Origin: Onchidella celtica
Lineage: Eukaryota > Mollusca > Gastropoda > Systellommatophora > Onchidiidae
Assembly (NCBI GenBank): GCA_963931925.1
Contig: OZ007569.1
Location: forward strand, 4,808,507-4,872,506
Reading direction: 5' to 3'
Length of the DNA: 64,000 nucleotides
Shown here: piece after piece, positions 11,913 through 25,792 of the stretch
Layout: every line of letters starts with the position of its first letter
Position numbering within the stretch: position 1 is the first letter of the stretch
Position numbers and translations under genes: made by a program
Notes under the pieces: model-generated
Seen by the model: only the letters and a program-made list of their open reading frames with translations
The model's database searches: none
Told to the model about the DNA's origin: nothing

Positions 11913-12012
11913 TGACGTCATTCATTTCCCCCTTTCCCTTCAGTTTGAAGATTCTGGAATGTTATTGGCATTGGACGGCAAATGACGTCAAAGTGATTCC
12001 GTGGGATAAAAT
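11913..12012 (+). promoter_or_regulatory. Candidate promoter: two perfect CRE palindromes and a TATA-like box
   Basis: TGACGTCA, the consensus CREB/ATF site, occurs at 11913-11920 and again at 11983-11990. It is followed by GGATAAAATAG at about 12003-12013, a TATA-like sequence. The preceding 100 bp (about 11820-11910) is locally rich in CpG. It lies 7.3 kb upstream of the first supported ERR exon on the same strand, so it could be a distal promoter of that gene, or of a small unrecognised transcript. The strand is inferred from the order of the elements. No transcription start is proven. Confidence 0.4.
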
Positions 12013-12185
12013 AGAAACTTGGGGCTGTCTGGTGTAAAGTGCACACACCGTTGCATCATTTTATTGGTCTGATTATTGGCAGGGTGTTCTTTTTGCATTT
12101 TTTAAAAACTGTGAGATCAAGGTCGGTTACGTTTGAAAGGCGAGTACAGAGACATGTGTGGATGAATGGGCTTCTCGCAAGTGAT

Positions 12186-12229
12186 TATAAGAATGAATGA
12201 ATGGATGAATGAATGGATGAATGAATGAA
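12186..12229. repeat. (GAAT/GGAT)n microsatellite
   Basis: About ten tetranucleotide units alternating GAAT and GGAT. Confidence 0.9.
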
Positions 12230-15124
12230 GAAAACGTCTCCCTGTTCACTTTCCAATCTTTTGTATGGGTGACTAAAAGTTCACTTAAATTTGCCATTGA
12301 TACAATGGCTAATGCAGCGATAGTCTTGTGGGCACAAAGTTTGGGCCTAATGAATTTGTCATCCCTGATAATTAAGAGGTGAGGGAGGGGGTGAACATTA
12401 CTTAGACATTATGATGGAAGCAGATAAACAGCACTGAAATAAACCCGTGTCTATCTGCTTTTCATTCTATTTTTGTTTTTGAATTAAAACAACAATCGAT
12501 GGTGAAGGAATTGTACGTACGCTGGTGGGGCTGGCGGTGATGATGATGATGATGTTATACTGTTGTAGATCTACGTACAGATATCAACAGACCTATAATA
12601 GTGTGTCCAGTCCCAAACAGTATAAGATCAAATACTAGACCCAGAGTTTTACCTGAGGTGACAAGTGAGAAGATTGAAGCTGAGACTGTGTACAAGGTTT
12701 GAAAACTTCACCGAATAGGTGGTCCCCACTAGCTAAAGGCTACGTGACTACTGTGTAACCAGTAGTGATGTTTCTAAAGCGGGGCTTTGCGCGGCGAGAT
12801 ACCTTTTTTTTTTTTTAAATGCTAACTTTGTGTCAAGCTGTGCTGGTACCCCATTTTTTTTTTTTTTATAAAGTAATTTACAGGAATGATTCTTGAGTAC
12901 GGAAGTAATATAATGCGCACCGAAAACCCTAATGAACACAGAAAATCATTTTCAATGAAAAGAATTTAGGCTGCTATGTGAGTTCGAGGAACACACCGCA
13001 GTGTTTTACCTATTATTTGTTCATTTTCTAACAAAAGACTGCTTACAAAAAAGCATGGCATGCTTGTGGCATCTCTTCGTTTTGCCACAGTCATCCAGAG
13101 CAAAGGGGAAGAGGGCTTGAACAGTAAGGATTAAACGTTTTAAATTGGAGAACACATGTGAGCCAGATTAGACTTGTCCCAGTTTACGGTTATCACACAT
13201 GCGCAAAGGCCCACCATTCGCCATGCGGACTGGGCAAGTCGGAAAGCATTGCTGATGCAACGAGGCGGTGTGTTTTATAACTGGCACTGTGAGTTCGATC
13301 ATTCCTATGTGCTACTGCCGACACACGGATTTTTCGATAAAGTCTGTTTAATTAAAAGAAATTCTATAGGTGAGTAGGATTTTTTTCACTAATACAAGTG
13401 ATCTAACAGTGAACGGACTTTGATTTGTTTCACCACGTGTGTGTGGAAATTTGTTGATTACCCAGCTGATGTGTCAAGGCCGTTATAGCGCACTGTACTG
13501 AACGCTCTGATTGGCGTACAGGAGGAGGCTTGTCATTGGAAAGCCAATGAAATTCAGTTTTAGTTGGACTTACCAGACTTACCGGTAGTAATTGATTGTG
13601 ATCGATAGTAAATAAACCAGGCATTTTGACAGCAACACGAAAAGAAACGTTATTTACAATACACCGACTGATTTTCACAGCCTTATGGAATCTTCTGTTT
13701 AAGGTCAGAGCTTATGAGATGGTTGTGTGAATGCACCGGTTGCGTGTACTCACTCTCCCTGTCACGAAGACTTCATCGAACTTCACGTCCCGTAAACAGC
13801 AAACAATCGCAGTAGGCTACTGTTGGCCAAGTTGATCTTTGCGCCCATGATTGTTCCACCTAATTAGGTCCCCAGGTTAGGCAAAATTTCGCGATGAAAT
13901 TTATTTCACTTTCCGAATCGTTTTACAGCAAAAACAGTAAGAGTACATGCCAAACAGTCCACCCTGAATCAATACATGAACGGCTTGGGAACCGGCAGTG
14001 GTAGTTAGGTTAGATCTATGGGCCCATTGGACTTAGCACTTGTATCCCTTTGTCTCTATTTATACAAATTCCCCCGTCACTTTAGTTTTTATCTCAACTT
14101 TCGTCGCTTTCATCTTCAGATGAACTACCTAGCAATTGAAACAAATGAACATTGGGGATAAGGTTGTGAGGAATAGATCTATTCATGCTGTAATTCCCCT
14201 TTCCCACCCTGATAATTGAATGAATGTGTGAACCCCAACAAAAAAAAATATTTAGACTCAATACCCAAGGCAACACATGTTGTTCTGGTGTAGTTCCATC
14301 ATATAGATCTAGATCTACCTGGCCAGTAAAAAAAAGGCAATATATAATTGATAATGATATTGTGATAGCCTAACAGTTATGGATCGGAATTTTAAAAAAT
14401 ATTGAATAGCGTAAATAATTAATTAGGGATATCTTTGGAGCAGGTGTCAGGCTTGGGTTTCACTCTCAATTTATTATAAACTTTAGTATTTTTTATAATA
14501 TACCTGCTACCGGTATGTGGAATATCAGATTATATGAGCTTGAAATGCTCTGTTCTCTATCATGTATTTGTATTGCAGCAAAATTCATTGCAGAAAGTCA
14601 TCCAGTGTAAAAATGGATGATCTGGCTAATCATTTGATGGCATAATTTAGGATCACCTTTTTTTCTTGGTGAGAGTAAATCTGTTCATTCATCTTGGATT
14701 TTTCAACAAACTAGTACATTATAAGCAATATATATGTTTGTTTCTAGTTTTAAAAAAATTGCTTTGGCTGATTTACACTATATTTTGTAATTGTTACAGC
14801 TCTGTCAGCACTAGGTAAACTGCCTGTTATGATACTGACAGAGAAGTCCTTTTCAATGAGTTGATTAATATGTCAGCATGATGATGATGCTTTTGTAAAC
14901 TTTCTTGCTGAAGGTTTCACCATGTCATATCAAGGAATCACTTAGAATCTACATTCTTGAATTACAGGGAGTATCAAGCACATTATATAATATTATGTTG
15001 GTTTGATCTGTTTCTAAATTAATTACCTATTCTTTATTTTCTGGACATGAGGAAGACCATGCAGCATTCAGTGTTATTCCTTTTAGTTTCATCTTTCTGC
15101 AGATTATATTGTTATTGAATTTTG
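12230..15124. other. Non-coding stretch, nothing recognised
   Basis: Includes two poly-T runs near 12803 and 12855. No exon with splice sites and protein-like content was found. Confidence 0.5.
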
Positions 15125-15225
15125 TTAGGGGCGTGCATTCTAATTACAAAGCAAAGTAGAGAAAATACTGAGTTATGCGCACTGTTTAGCAGTGGCTTTT
15201 TTCATGTAAAATACCGTGCGCCCCT
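15125..15225. mobile_element. 101-bp inverted-repeat element (MITE-like), copy B
   Basis: Starts TTAGGGGCGTGC and ends GTGCGCCCCT. It is the same length as copy A at 3828-3928 and in the same orientation, with matching interior blocks (ATTACAAAG, AATACTGAGTT) but many substitutions, so the copies are not recent. Confidence 0.75.
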
Positions 15226-16779
15226 GTCAACAGCCATTGTTATTAAACAGGTAGCACTAGCAGTGATGGCTGGATTTGTTTTTTTCTGAATCATAGTCTC
15301 TCTTTTCTTAAAAATATTATAAAGATCTTCCGAGAAAAAACATTACTTTTGCTCCAGTCAAGGCCTATGTTCTTATGTCCCATTCCTTGAAAACTGCTAC
15401 ATTTACTTAGATATCTTTCTTGTGAAGAATTCAATGTAAAATAACGTTTCTGAATATTAGGGAGTTTGTTGAAACATTTTTAGATACAGTACCATTTCTG
15501 AAGTTAGATTAATTAGAGATTTTGGATGAATGGTGCAGAGACTGTAATATCATAGGAATTCTGATATGGAGTCTTTCATCATAAGGAAAAACATTTACAA
15601 AACAGCCTTCACTAGCCTGTAAATGTAATGATGAAACTAGCACAAAAAGAAAAACCAAGGATTTGTATAGTCTCAGCAAATTATGGTCCATAACTTCTAT
15701 ATTTTTTGTATATAATATATAAAAGAAAAAGATATTGAGAATCTGACTGCTTTGCTGAGGATTAACGATCGCAAGGGAAAAAAACAATTATAGTCGCAGA
15801 AATGTGAAACTGAGAAAATTGAAGGGTATTTTCTAAATAATATTTTGTGCTTGTACTTGTAGTTGTACATAGAGGAGATAAAAGCAAAAATCACTTCCTG
15901 TGACTGTGGTTGCATTTTCTCTGTGGTCTTCAGCTGTATTTGAAGGTTTGATACTCTGTTGAAGTGAATACTGGGAGCAACATTCTTCTTGTGTTGAAAT
16001 ATAAGATCAAAGTCATTAAAGCAACATTGGACATTTACCAGTGGTCAGCTTTTGTGGCATATTTGCAGTTTTTCCCCCCTCCAGTTTGTGTTTGCATTGC
16101 CTGAGATTTGCACAGTTCATAAAGATGGACTTCAGATTGCTGGATTTCTATATAAAATGTCATGATAATTATAACAGTTGGAAGGATTTTCAGAAGTTCT
16201 TATTATGCTGCTGTTAACAAGTAAATGAAAAATTCAAGTTTCAGGTTTGCTTTTGTTTTGTCATAGCCAGTGGTCCAGTTGCTTAAATCAGTGTGAAATA
16301 AATATCTTGGCTGTTAATTTCATTGTATACAGACATCAGATGCTTACAGTACTAGATCTAGACAGTATATTATTCACATTTTTAAAATTATGGCATTGGC
16401 AGCTGCCCCCCCCCCCCCCTGCTACTTGTTAGTAGGTCAAATTTTCTGGATGTTTTTAACTATTTCAGTTGCCTTTGTTGGTTCTCAATGTGTTCATAAG
16501 TTTGTCACAAAAGAAAAAATTAAAAACATTCAGGACTTACAATTTTCAGTTTAAAGTAAATATAGGTAGAATCTGCCAGAATTTTTAGGAGAGGGTGGTG
16601 GGGAGTTGTTACACTTTTGCCAAACTCGGCCAGATGTCAGCCTTGAGCTGTCAGCATCAATTGTTAAGTAATAGTTTGGAGCCAGATTGGGCAGCTGTTT
16701 CACTCCCTTCAGTGGCATTCACAGGCTGAGTACTTTCAGTAGTTGGTGGTGTTGCTAGGTGCCTGGTCTGGACCGTCGA
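15226..16779. other. Non-coding AT-rich stretch
   Basis: Strongly AT-rich, with a C run at 16407-16419. No supported feature. Confidence 0.5.
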
Positions 16780-17054
16780 CCTGGCTCGCCTAGGAGCAAA
16801 TAGATCGTGTGAAAAGGGTAGAAAAAACGTTGAAAAGGAAGAGTGAGGGGAAAGTGTGAGGGTGATGGGGCCAGCAATTCCCGAAAGCCGAAATCAGTGA
16901 TCTATGCGAGTCCGGCAGTGCTGAGCAGCAGCCGACGGCATCAGCACCACAGATCAATGCCCAGCGATATCGGCGCTGCCAACCGCCGCACCACGGCACT
17001 CACCCCCACTAAAGTGAGACACACAATTTAGCTGGTCCTGTGGCGGAATTTTGT
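16780..17054 (+). promoter_or_regulatory. Locally GC- and CpG-rich patch, possible 5' exon or promoter
   Basis: Between about 16890 and 17000 the sequence is markedly richer in G, C and CpG than the flanks. It is followed by a GTAAGG donor-like site at 17055. A 62-codon frame crosses it but shows no domain. It sits 2.2 kb upstream of the first supported ERR exon, where an untranslated first exon would be expected. This is positional inference only. Confidence 0.25.
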
Positions 17055-19289
17055 GTAAGGTTTCCCTTTAAATCGACTCTCCCTCTCTTATAACATGGTC
17101 TTCTTTTGATGTAAACACATATTTGCAGGCGCAGTCGGTCTGTTGCTAGCAGCAGTGATAAATAATGAATCAGGATCGTTTTTAACTTCCTTCTTCATTC
17201 ACCGCTGAAGAGTGGCACCTCAGCACCGTGTGTTCCCATTTCTACCGGGATAGTATATTGCTTAGTTTTTCAGAATTTTGCTGGATCTGTGAATAATTTA
17301 TTTTTCGCCTGGATTAATTGTTGAACTAGGTGGTAATTGTGTGAATATATTTCCAGGTTTTATGGTATGTACCTTGGTTGTTGTGACTTTTTGTTTTTTT
17401 TCTTTTGGACACAATATCAAAAATAGTTCACTTAACAGGGATATCTTTTATTGGGAAGAAATCTGGGAGTGTTTACAGGGAGCATGAAAGCACGTGTTCG
17501 TATTTCCTGCATGTGCTCGTGAGTAGTGTCGTGTGTGTTGTTGTGGCTTGCGAGCAGTATGTGATAAGGCGAGGAAATAGGGCCAAGGCATGTTTAATGT
17601 GATGATTTTGTTTGTATAATAAATATTTAATACTATAGCGGACCTTTCGTCTCCTGCTCAATAGATAGTTTTGTTCCAACAACAAGTAAAACAACCCAGC
17701 AAATTTTTAAAAAGTCCATTTGAAAGGGACTTGAGTGTAAGTAGCGCAACTGACACAAACTGAAAAACAAACCAAAAAAAACCTTAACCCACAAAGGTCC
17801 AAACAGCTGCACTCAAGAAAAGTGTTACCTTTCTGTTCGCTTGTTGACACTGGTGGCTGACTGAACGAGGAAAAGAACGGAGGGGGGGGGGGGTGCTTTG
17901 TATCAAATTACGACACCAGAGTGCACTAGTCTCACATTCCCAGTCTTAAATCACGGTCGCTGTGGCCGCTACTGGCTACCCCCCCCCCCCGTCCCATCCC
18001 CCACTCCAGTTGTCGTCACAGTTGGTGGATTTATGATCACTAGATACATCTCTACATCCTCGGGGTTCCCAAACGACTGGGTCACACGAAACAGCTCTCA
18101 AAGTGTGTGCCGTCAGGGGACACCTATTTGAGGTGGGAGGGGGAGGGACCTGTTGCGATGATTATGTCAAAGGGGTGGGTCTGTCGGTGGTGTTGATGTT
18201 TTAATTTGGCCCGTAGAAAAGATCCCGGGTGGGAAGAGGGACAGGTACGGGGACATTAGAATGTAGATATTATGCATCGGTGGTGAAACGCGAACAAACA
18301 TTAGAAGCGGTTTATGGTTATACGGTAAGGGGATCGCCCTGGAAAAATTTGCTGAAACTTGTGAATGAACAGAACGGATGTTTTGGGACGGGGTCGTATT
18401 GAGGGTCACTGGCTGGGGAGGGGTAGACTGAAGCGGCGAAGGTGAAATGATACGGGTGTCGGGGTTGGGGGGTAGACTGGGATAGAGTCATAAAAAGTAT
18501 TGTGAAAGTAACCACACTCAGGCGGTTGAACGACGTGGTCCCTACAAAACTGGCTAGCGTTGACGGAGACTGGTAGAGCAGCGCCGAGATTTCCGAGGAG
18601 GAAGACTGACTTAGCTCAGCGGAAAACCTTACCGGCTATTTAGACAAGATTTTGAGACAACTGGTCTCACCTTGGAGTTGATAGCCATCCAGACCCATCG
18701 AGACCTCTAAAGGGAAGGAAATTTGACATCAGGCTAGCTCTTTTCTGCGTGGTCATCAGTTTCTTAAAATTTCACACAATTGCTGTTAACGCTCCGTGCC
18801 TTTCACGTCTTTTTTTTTTTTGGGTCAACAGATTTTTTTTGCTGTTTGAGTTTGTTCTTTTAGCGTTCTCAGTTTTTTTCTTTCACTTTAACACACCAAC
18901 ACTGTGAACGCTCCAGCTTTCGATGTGCACCTTGCAATTAAACGGGACATCGAGAAAGTTGCCAGTGACCGGTGACAAGGAACAGGTAGCGACTTTTGGT
19001 CGTACTGCGAAAAGACACAGTGACACCCACGGTTTTGCTGCCAGCACCGCCTCATCTGTTGACCACGGCGACACTTTGCGGATTTTTGGACAGCACCTGT
19101 ATTAACCTGGATAGATGTCCAACAAGACTCCAACTTGTGACAACTGTTGATTAGTCAAGCCACCAACTTACCAATCATTTCTGGTCATTGGACAGTCTGT
19201 GGTCACTAGGACCAGCTACAGTGTAGGACCTACGGACCTGCGTGGATTTGCTTCCACTGTCACTTTCTTGTCACATTTTCCCCCCACAG
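17055..19289. other. Upstream region of the ERR gene, no proven exon
   Basis: Mixed composition. Positions 18540-19290 are less AT-rich and carry several overlapping short frames on both strands without any recognisable domain. The first exon could extend leftwards into this stretch if the acceptor at 19288-19289 is not used. Confidence 0.4.
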
Positions 19290-19358
19290 TAGCCCGTTGT
19301 TCTCCTGAACCAGGAGGACATACATACTATAACCGCCAAGATTGATTTCTTCAGTATG
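19290..19358 (+). CDS. Candidate 5' exon of estrogen-related receptor, start codon at the exon end
   Basis: A pyrimidine-rich acceptor (ATTTTCCCCCCACAG, AG at 19288-19289) opens the exon, and ATG followed directly by a GTAAGA donor closes it (ATG 19356-19358, GT 19359-19360). Only the last codon would be coding; the rest is leader. An in-frame TAG at 19290-19292 stops the frame upstream. The exon ends in phase 0, and the ERR exon at 25259 opens in phase 0 with 17 open codons before its own ATG, so joining them gives a protein starting Met-Asp-Ala-Asp-Asp. The link is inferred from splice signals and phase. Without it, translation would start at 25310. Confidence 0.45.
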
Positions 19359-20333
19359 GTAAGAGAATCATTCTACGCATTTTACATGACCACAAACTCG
19401 TATTCTTTCGGTATCATCATTTCTTTCCTGTAAATCAGTTTTACAAGTATAAACAATGTAAGCCTACTTCTGGCCGCCCGGTTTGACTAGTGATAAAATT
19501 GGGTTCTGCTGTTGCCACGTTATTAAGTAAATGTTATACATGTATTTTTATCTACTGATCAGCAGGGAACAATCTGTCACACTTGATAGTCGTAGTTAAA
19601 AGATATTAGTTTATAGTCACTGTTTGCAGTTAGCTCCATCAAGCTGTTTGATGTTCGTAAAATGACAAACGTGTAGGCAAGTTTATTTTGTTCTGATGTG
19701 GCAATGCAGAGACTAATGACCGCAGTGATCTAAGCTGTCTGTTAGTTCATTCATCATCAGAAACTGGCGGTTTTCATCGTTCTAACTGCTGTTTGTGTTA
19801 GGGCATGGCTCTGGCAGTGACACCGCAATGTCAGTCAGTCAGTGCACGGAGAGTGAACATAATGGAGTCTTTTGTTTGTTTCTCACGTCATAACTTTCGT
19901 AGTACTTTTCACCTATTGTTGTCTCACCCCTTCCTTCTCTCTTCTAACCGGCCGTTGTTTTTCTTCTATTCTAACGTTTTGTCCATGTCTGCTTTTTACT
20001 CTTCCTGCATGTTCCATCACTTAGTCCGCGTCTGTCTGTCTGTCTGTCTTCTTTCTCCTTTTGCACATTTTTTTCACTTTCCCAGTAGATCTGCCATTCG
20101 ATTCACATACCGTTTTGCAATGTTAATGCATTTCCCACGTTGTAGACTTACATTTTACTAATTTTTGCCAACACAAGAATCAGAATCGGAATTTAAACCT
20201 AGTGATGCCAACGCAAGTGCTTTTTTTTTCCCCCATATATATTTTGTCGTAGCCTTGGCCGTATTCGTCACTGAATGTGTATAATTAATAATTTAGCACT
20301 GAGAGCAAAGGATAATTATGTTATACTATAGAG

Positions 20334-20341
20334 TGACGTCA
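20334..20341. promoter_or_regulatory. Perfect CRE palindrome TGACGTCA
   Basis: CREB/ATF consensus, the third of five perfect copies seen in the window; four of the five lie between 11.9 and 21.1 kb. Occupancy is unknown. Confidence 0.35.
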
Positions 20342-21030
20342 TTGAATGAAGGAGTTGACGGAAACTTCTTGAGTTATGGACAACCAGAATTTCGTCCGGT
20401 GAAACCACCAACTCCGCCCGCGAAGCTTCCAGAATGTTCACTTTACTTCTAAAGCCCCCCCCCCCCCCCACACACACACACTAGAAAAAAGTTTTCAAGC
20501 TAAATTAAAAGACACTGGAAGTGAGTGGTTTTGTGCAAGGCAAACTTACGTAGAGTTTTGGGACATCCATGTTAGAATTATTTCAAAATCAGATTGAAAT
20601 TTGTAATGTTAACTAAGGATGCTTTGCTGTCAAGCCAAGAAATTTTTACATTATCATTAGAAGGAAAAAAAAATGCAGTTGGCTGATCTGAGAGCCGATG
20701 AAAATAGGTGAATCTTTCTTAAAGATACCATACCTGTTGGTTTACCAGATTTGCATAGCCAGTCGTGAGGTGGCTTACATGTTTCCAAAGGTATTATTGC
20801 GGACCACCAGTTTACAAAAACGGAGAGTATTTAACTTAATATATATAGATTTGTTCAGAAGTATTAAAGTACGTAGTCTTTACCGTAAAGAGTAATTATC
20901 AATCGTAACTAACTTAATTTTGTACGTGTGTCATATTTTAAAACTATGGCAGAGAATGTGAGTGAGTCTGATCTGTGTATGTGGAGATTGTTCTGAAAAT
21001 AGCAAACTTGGCCTTGTGATGAATTACAGG

Positions 21031-21038
21031 TGACGTCA
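21031..21038. promoter_or_regulatory. Perfect CRE palindrome TGACGTCA
   Basis: Fourth perfect copy, inside the candidate ERR intron. Confidence 0.35.
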
Positions 21039-21210
21039 GAATGTTCTTATGATGCACGCGCTTTCTCTTGTCAGCCCCCCAACCCTTTCCGCACACACAC
21101 ACGTGCGCACGAGTTTTTTTAAAACCATGCCAGCCCTGTTTTGTTTATTAATTTAGCCTGGATCCCCGCAGCTGTTGGGCTTGTTTCTTCAAACGTGGAA
21201 GTATTCCATA

Positions 21211-21235
21211 TGTGTGTGTGTGTGTGTGTGTGTGT
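21211..21235. repeat. (GT)n microsatellite
   Basis: About 12 uninterrupted GT units. Confidence 0.95.
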
Positions 21236-22261
21236 TTCAATGAAGGCACGTTTGTGCTCGTGTATGTAATAGTAATGTAATAAAAGCCATGTAATTTTTA
21301 AACATCAATACTTATGAACATTTTGTTAGTACACATAATTATATGTGTGTGACTGCGTGTACGGATGTATATGTGGTGACCTTATATATTTTCAGTAAAT
21401 GGTGGTCATGCTTTCTGCATGTCTCTCAGCCATCGTTCACCTCCTTCAAATCCTAATTCCCTCCTTCTCTCCTTACTACCCACCCGCCTCCCCCCTTTCC
21501 AGGTGTAGCGCACTGCACTCTGCCCGGGAGCTCATTAGTTTAATGTCATTTATGTTGCTAAATCTTGGCATGCACTCACGAGCGAGTGTGCGTGTCATTA
21601 ACAGATCTTGCCCATTTGTAATTAGTCCAGTAGAGGGCCGAACTTCTTTTTCTTTTTTTTAAGCCACCCCCACCCCCTGCTGTCAGCTATTTCTGGACGA
21701 CAATTTGTTTTCACCCTTAACAAAAAAAAATTGAGATCAATAATAATATACATGACACTTATGACACTTTGATGCTTGCTGTATTGTATATAATTGCTAT
21801 TGGATCTGCATTATAACTGCACTCAGTTGACAACAAGGAATTTTCAGAAATGTTGAATGTACAAAAAAGAAGTTTTAATCTGAGTAAAAAAGAGTTTCTT
21901 CTTTTTTTGTTGGAAAGAACTCTTACCCAACTATTCAACCCAACATGGCCTTGCCTTGATTCACATAAAGTGGAATGGTTTCTGGAAGCGTGGCCTGGTG
22001 AGACAAGGAATGGCTTCATGTCACGTATGAAATCATCAAATATGAATGAGAGTGTCAGTTAAAGTAGCCACAAGATGATTTATTATAGCTGGCAGTTCTT
22101 TTCCTTCCCACTGCTAGAAGAGTGGTTCTGTGGGGATATTGGCAGATTTGATCTCTGTCATTCCGCGTGCCGTCATTGCATCTTTTATTTTCTTGTCCGT
22201 TTGGTAATCCATACATCATCCAGTCCATCCATATACGTGAACTAACTTATATCTGACTAAT

Positions 22262-22310
22262 CCATCCCTCCATCCTTCCATCGATCCACCCATCCATCCA
22301 TCCATCTTTC
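22262..22310. repeat. (CATC)n-like degenerate microsatellite
   Basis: Imperfect CATC and CATCCATC units with substitutions. Confidence 0.8.
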
Positions 22311-24742
22311 TTTCATCCAGCCACTCATATGCTCATCCGTTCATTGATCGGCCATTCGATCTGTGTGTGCGTGCGCGCATGCTGTGTTAGGTCTCATTGG
22401 AATTCTAGCATCACGTACGAGAGACAAATTCAGTCTTTGGTAGAGTACCATCATGTAGAATGCTCACCAGACCAAGCTGCGGTTTACCGAAGCATCACCA
22501 GATACATCGAGTCCAAAAAAAAAAAAAAATTGACATACCCGATCCAAGCTTTTCATCAGATCACCCGCTGAGGGAGGAAAAAGAGGCAAATATAGACCTT
22601 TTTTTTTTCTGCTTTTCCACATGGAGATCTCTGTCAATATACTGTTTTTCCCCCTGATAATTCGGAGTCTTCGTGCTTTCAGATAGATGTCTTTGGATCA
22701 ATACTTTTCCAGAGCTAAACTAAATAGAAGCTCTTTAGACAATTATCTCCGCTTTTTCCCTACCCGGAGTACTTGCCTTGTGAACATTGTACAAGCGATT
22801 GAAAGGGAACTGTTCGTGTGTCGGAAGTGTTACAGTGGTCACGTTTTCAACTATGTAAGTGTTGTATGACTTTCAGTTTCGATCGTTTCACAGAGTGATG
22901 TACTCAGTACTGTGTGTTGGTCTCTCTGCGTGCACAAGCATGCGGCTTTTTGTATTTGGACAAGAAAAGAGAGAAAGTGGATGGAGAAGTGGGAAAGTAA
23001 GAATGTCTTGATAGTGGAAGAATGGAAATTGCTATCAGTTCAGCAAATTGATGCCGGCTGTCTCTTCACGTCTCAGGTGCTTGAGTTCGTAGGAATTGTA
23101 TGAAAATACATTTTGTAGTCATCAAAAAATGCAGCCAGCACACAAATTCAAGGCATTTTCGCCCCTATATAGTAATATGTTTATAAATTTCTTTTGCTTA
23201 GGGCCGAGTTGCATCACATGTAAATCAAGTTCAAGATACTTCTTAAGACAGGAGCATGATTTGCTGATTCCATTTCTCAATAAAACCTCGTAACTTTGGA
23301 CTAGACGAGACAAATGGATTTCAATAAGAACTGGTGCACCACTACAATTTAGCAATACCAGCATAAGTGCCAAGTAAAATAAAAAGTAGGATTATAATGA
23401 ATTGGAAAGTCGGAGTAAGGGTAATCCTGTGTCGTTTTGGCCAGAATTTTCCAGCCTCTGATAGGGGGACACACTGTTAGCCCATTGGTGACAGACCAGT
23501 AATTGTGTTTGCCGTTGAACAGTGGCTGATAAGCCATAATGGGAAATCACCTACCCCTTGCACAGAGCGCAAGTCCAAATCAAAACCTCACCTATGACAA
23601 TGAAGAAAGAACGCGTTCTATCCTACTGAAGTGGTTTGGCTGTTTCTTTCATTCTGGGGGTCATTTAATACATATTTCTGTGGGGCAGTTGACCGCCCGA
23701 GCGTGTTACAGGAATACGTTACACCTCATGTACCATACCGCAGTGGAGCGTCGGATTTAACAATTGTGTAAAGGCACCACTTACTCGCTCTCCTTCCTTC
23801 CTTTCCAGAGATCTGGCAATCTTCGACATTATTCTCTTACATTCACATGCACGGGGCTGGCTCGGTGCCAGAGTTACCTTTTGCCTGGGGCTTGGAGCCC
23901 AGGTACCGGGAGAGCGATCAGCTTAGCCAAAATTGTTTGGAACATAAAGCGAAGGTGTTTCGGAAAAGATCAGTCGTTGTTACTTTCGTAGAAAGAGTTA
24001 AGTTTTATTGAAATTGGGACAGTAAAAGCCGTTTCTGTAAATTTGTGAGTAACTTTCATTTGTTGAATGCGCGTTGTTTCGGTCTTTCTCATGAGCAGGA
24101 AAGTTCATGGTTTATTTTCCGTTTTGGCACAAGAGGTGTGAGTAAAAGTGGAGTCAACATTAAGCTTATTGTTACAATAATCCAAAGGTTCTTGCCTCTG
24201 GCAGAAACAAGACGCTGTTGGCAAGTGTCCAGATAAGATAGCTAAAAATGCAAGTTGTTTTTGGCACTGACCACCCAAGTGACCGGCGAGGAAGGGGAGG
24301 GGGGGGGGGGTTAGCTTAAGTAACTACAGAACGTGAGACAACAACCTACATAACCGCTGCCAGCAGCCTCTCTCACCTGGGCTGCCTTCGCCACCTGTTG
24401 TTCCTCCACTGAACCGATAACTGGTTATTTCTTGATCATCTCTGGAATTAGCGGAAACTCCTCCGCTCAGCTGAATGGGGCAGGGGTGGAGATTGGAAAC
24501 AACAGACTTGGTAACCTTAACTCAACTTCAAAGCCTGAACTGGAAGGATGAACTAGGACGTAACTCTTTCATAAGATAATCCGAAATGCTCAAATGTTAT
24601 ATTTACCAGAAACCTGACTTTGCAACTTTTTTTTTGTTTTGTTTTGTTTCATATCGACATGAAATATTTTGATTTATCGAGCTGTCAAATGGCGATCTCA
24701 AACTTTAGGTTACCTAAGTTGTTTAGAGAACCACGTCTTTCG

Positions 24743-24791
24743 TCACCGTGCGGTTTTCGTAATTTTCTTGGACGCGAAAACCGCTTGGTGA
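24743..24791. other. Compact inverted repeat (hairpin)
   Basis: Arms 24743-24759 (TCACCGTGCGGTTTTCG) and 24775-24791 pair at 15 of 17 positions around a 15-base loop. The stem is too short for a typical animal pre-miRNA as it stands. Function unknown. Confidence 0.5.
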
Positions 24792-25231
24792 AGTAATGCG
24801 TGATAATTGAATGGAGTGAACGAAAGGTCAGGGTGGAAATCAGCACATTTTTGTTGTCGCACCGTTAAGCACGGGACTGGTACAGTAGTTGTTGCTGAAC
24901 TTTGTCCCACTGGGATAAAGAATTATGTGGCGTTCAGGTATTGGTTGTTTTCAGTCATGTTCACACCCTGAGTGTTGGCTGGCCGTTTGATTGTTTTCAG
25001 ATTGTTTGTATATTTTGAAAGAAGATTACGGAAGGAGTTGGATGCGGACAGGGGAAATGATGACAGTACATGGGGATGATTTTGCTGAAAGTAAATCAGA
25101 AAGGCTTGAAGGAGAGCCTGGATATTTTCTTAATGAGATAATGACAGAAATGATCTCTGCATGGGCATATCACACCAGATTCCAACCCTTTTGTCCAGCA
25201 GACATACAGTAAATCATTGGCATTATCTTAG

Positions 25232-25744
<513 letters not shown>

Positions 25745-25792
25745 TAGGAAATTTCCTCCAATAGTCTAGCAGTTTTCTTTCTCATTGTTTTG

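Noticed and set aside
24991..25212. Alternative upstream ERR exon (73-codon frame after TTGTTTTCAG)
   Set aside because: No good donor at its end and no recognisable peptide.
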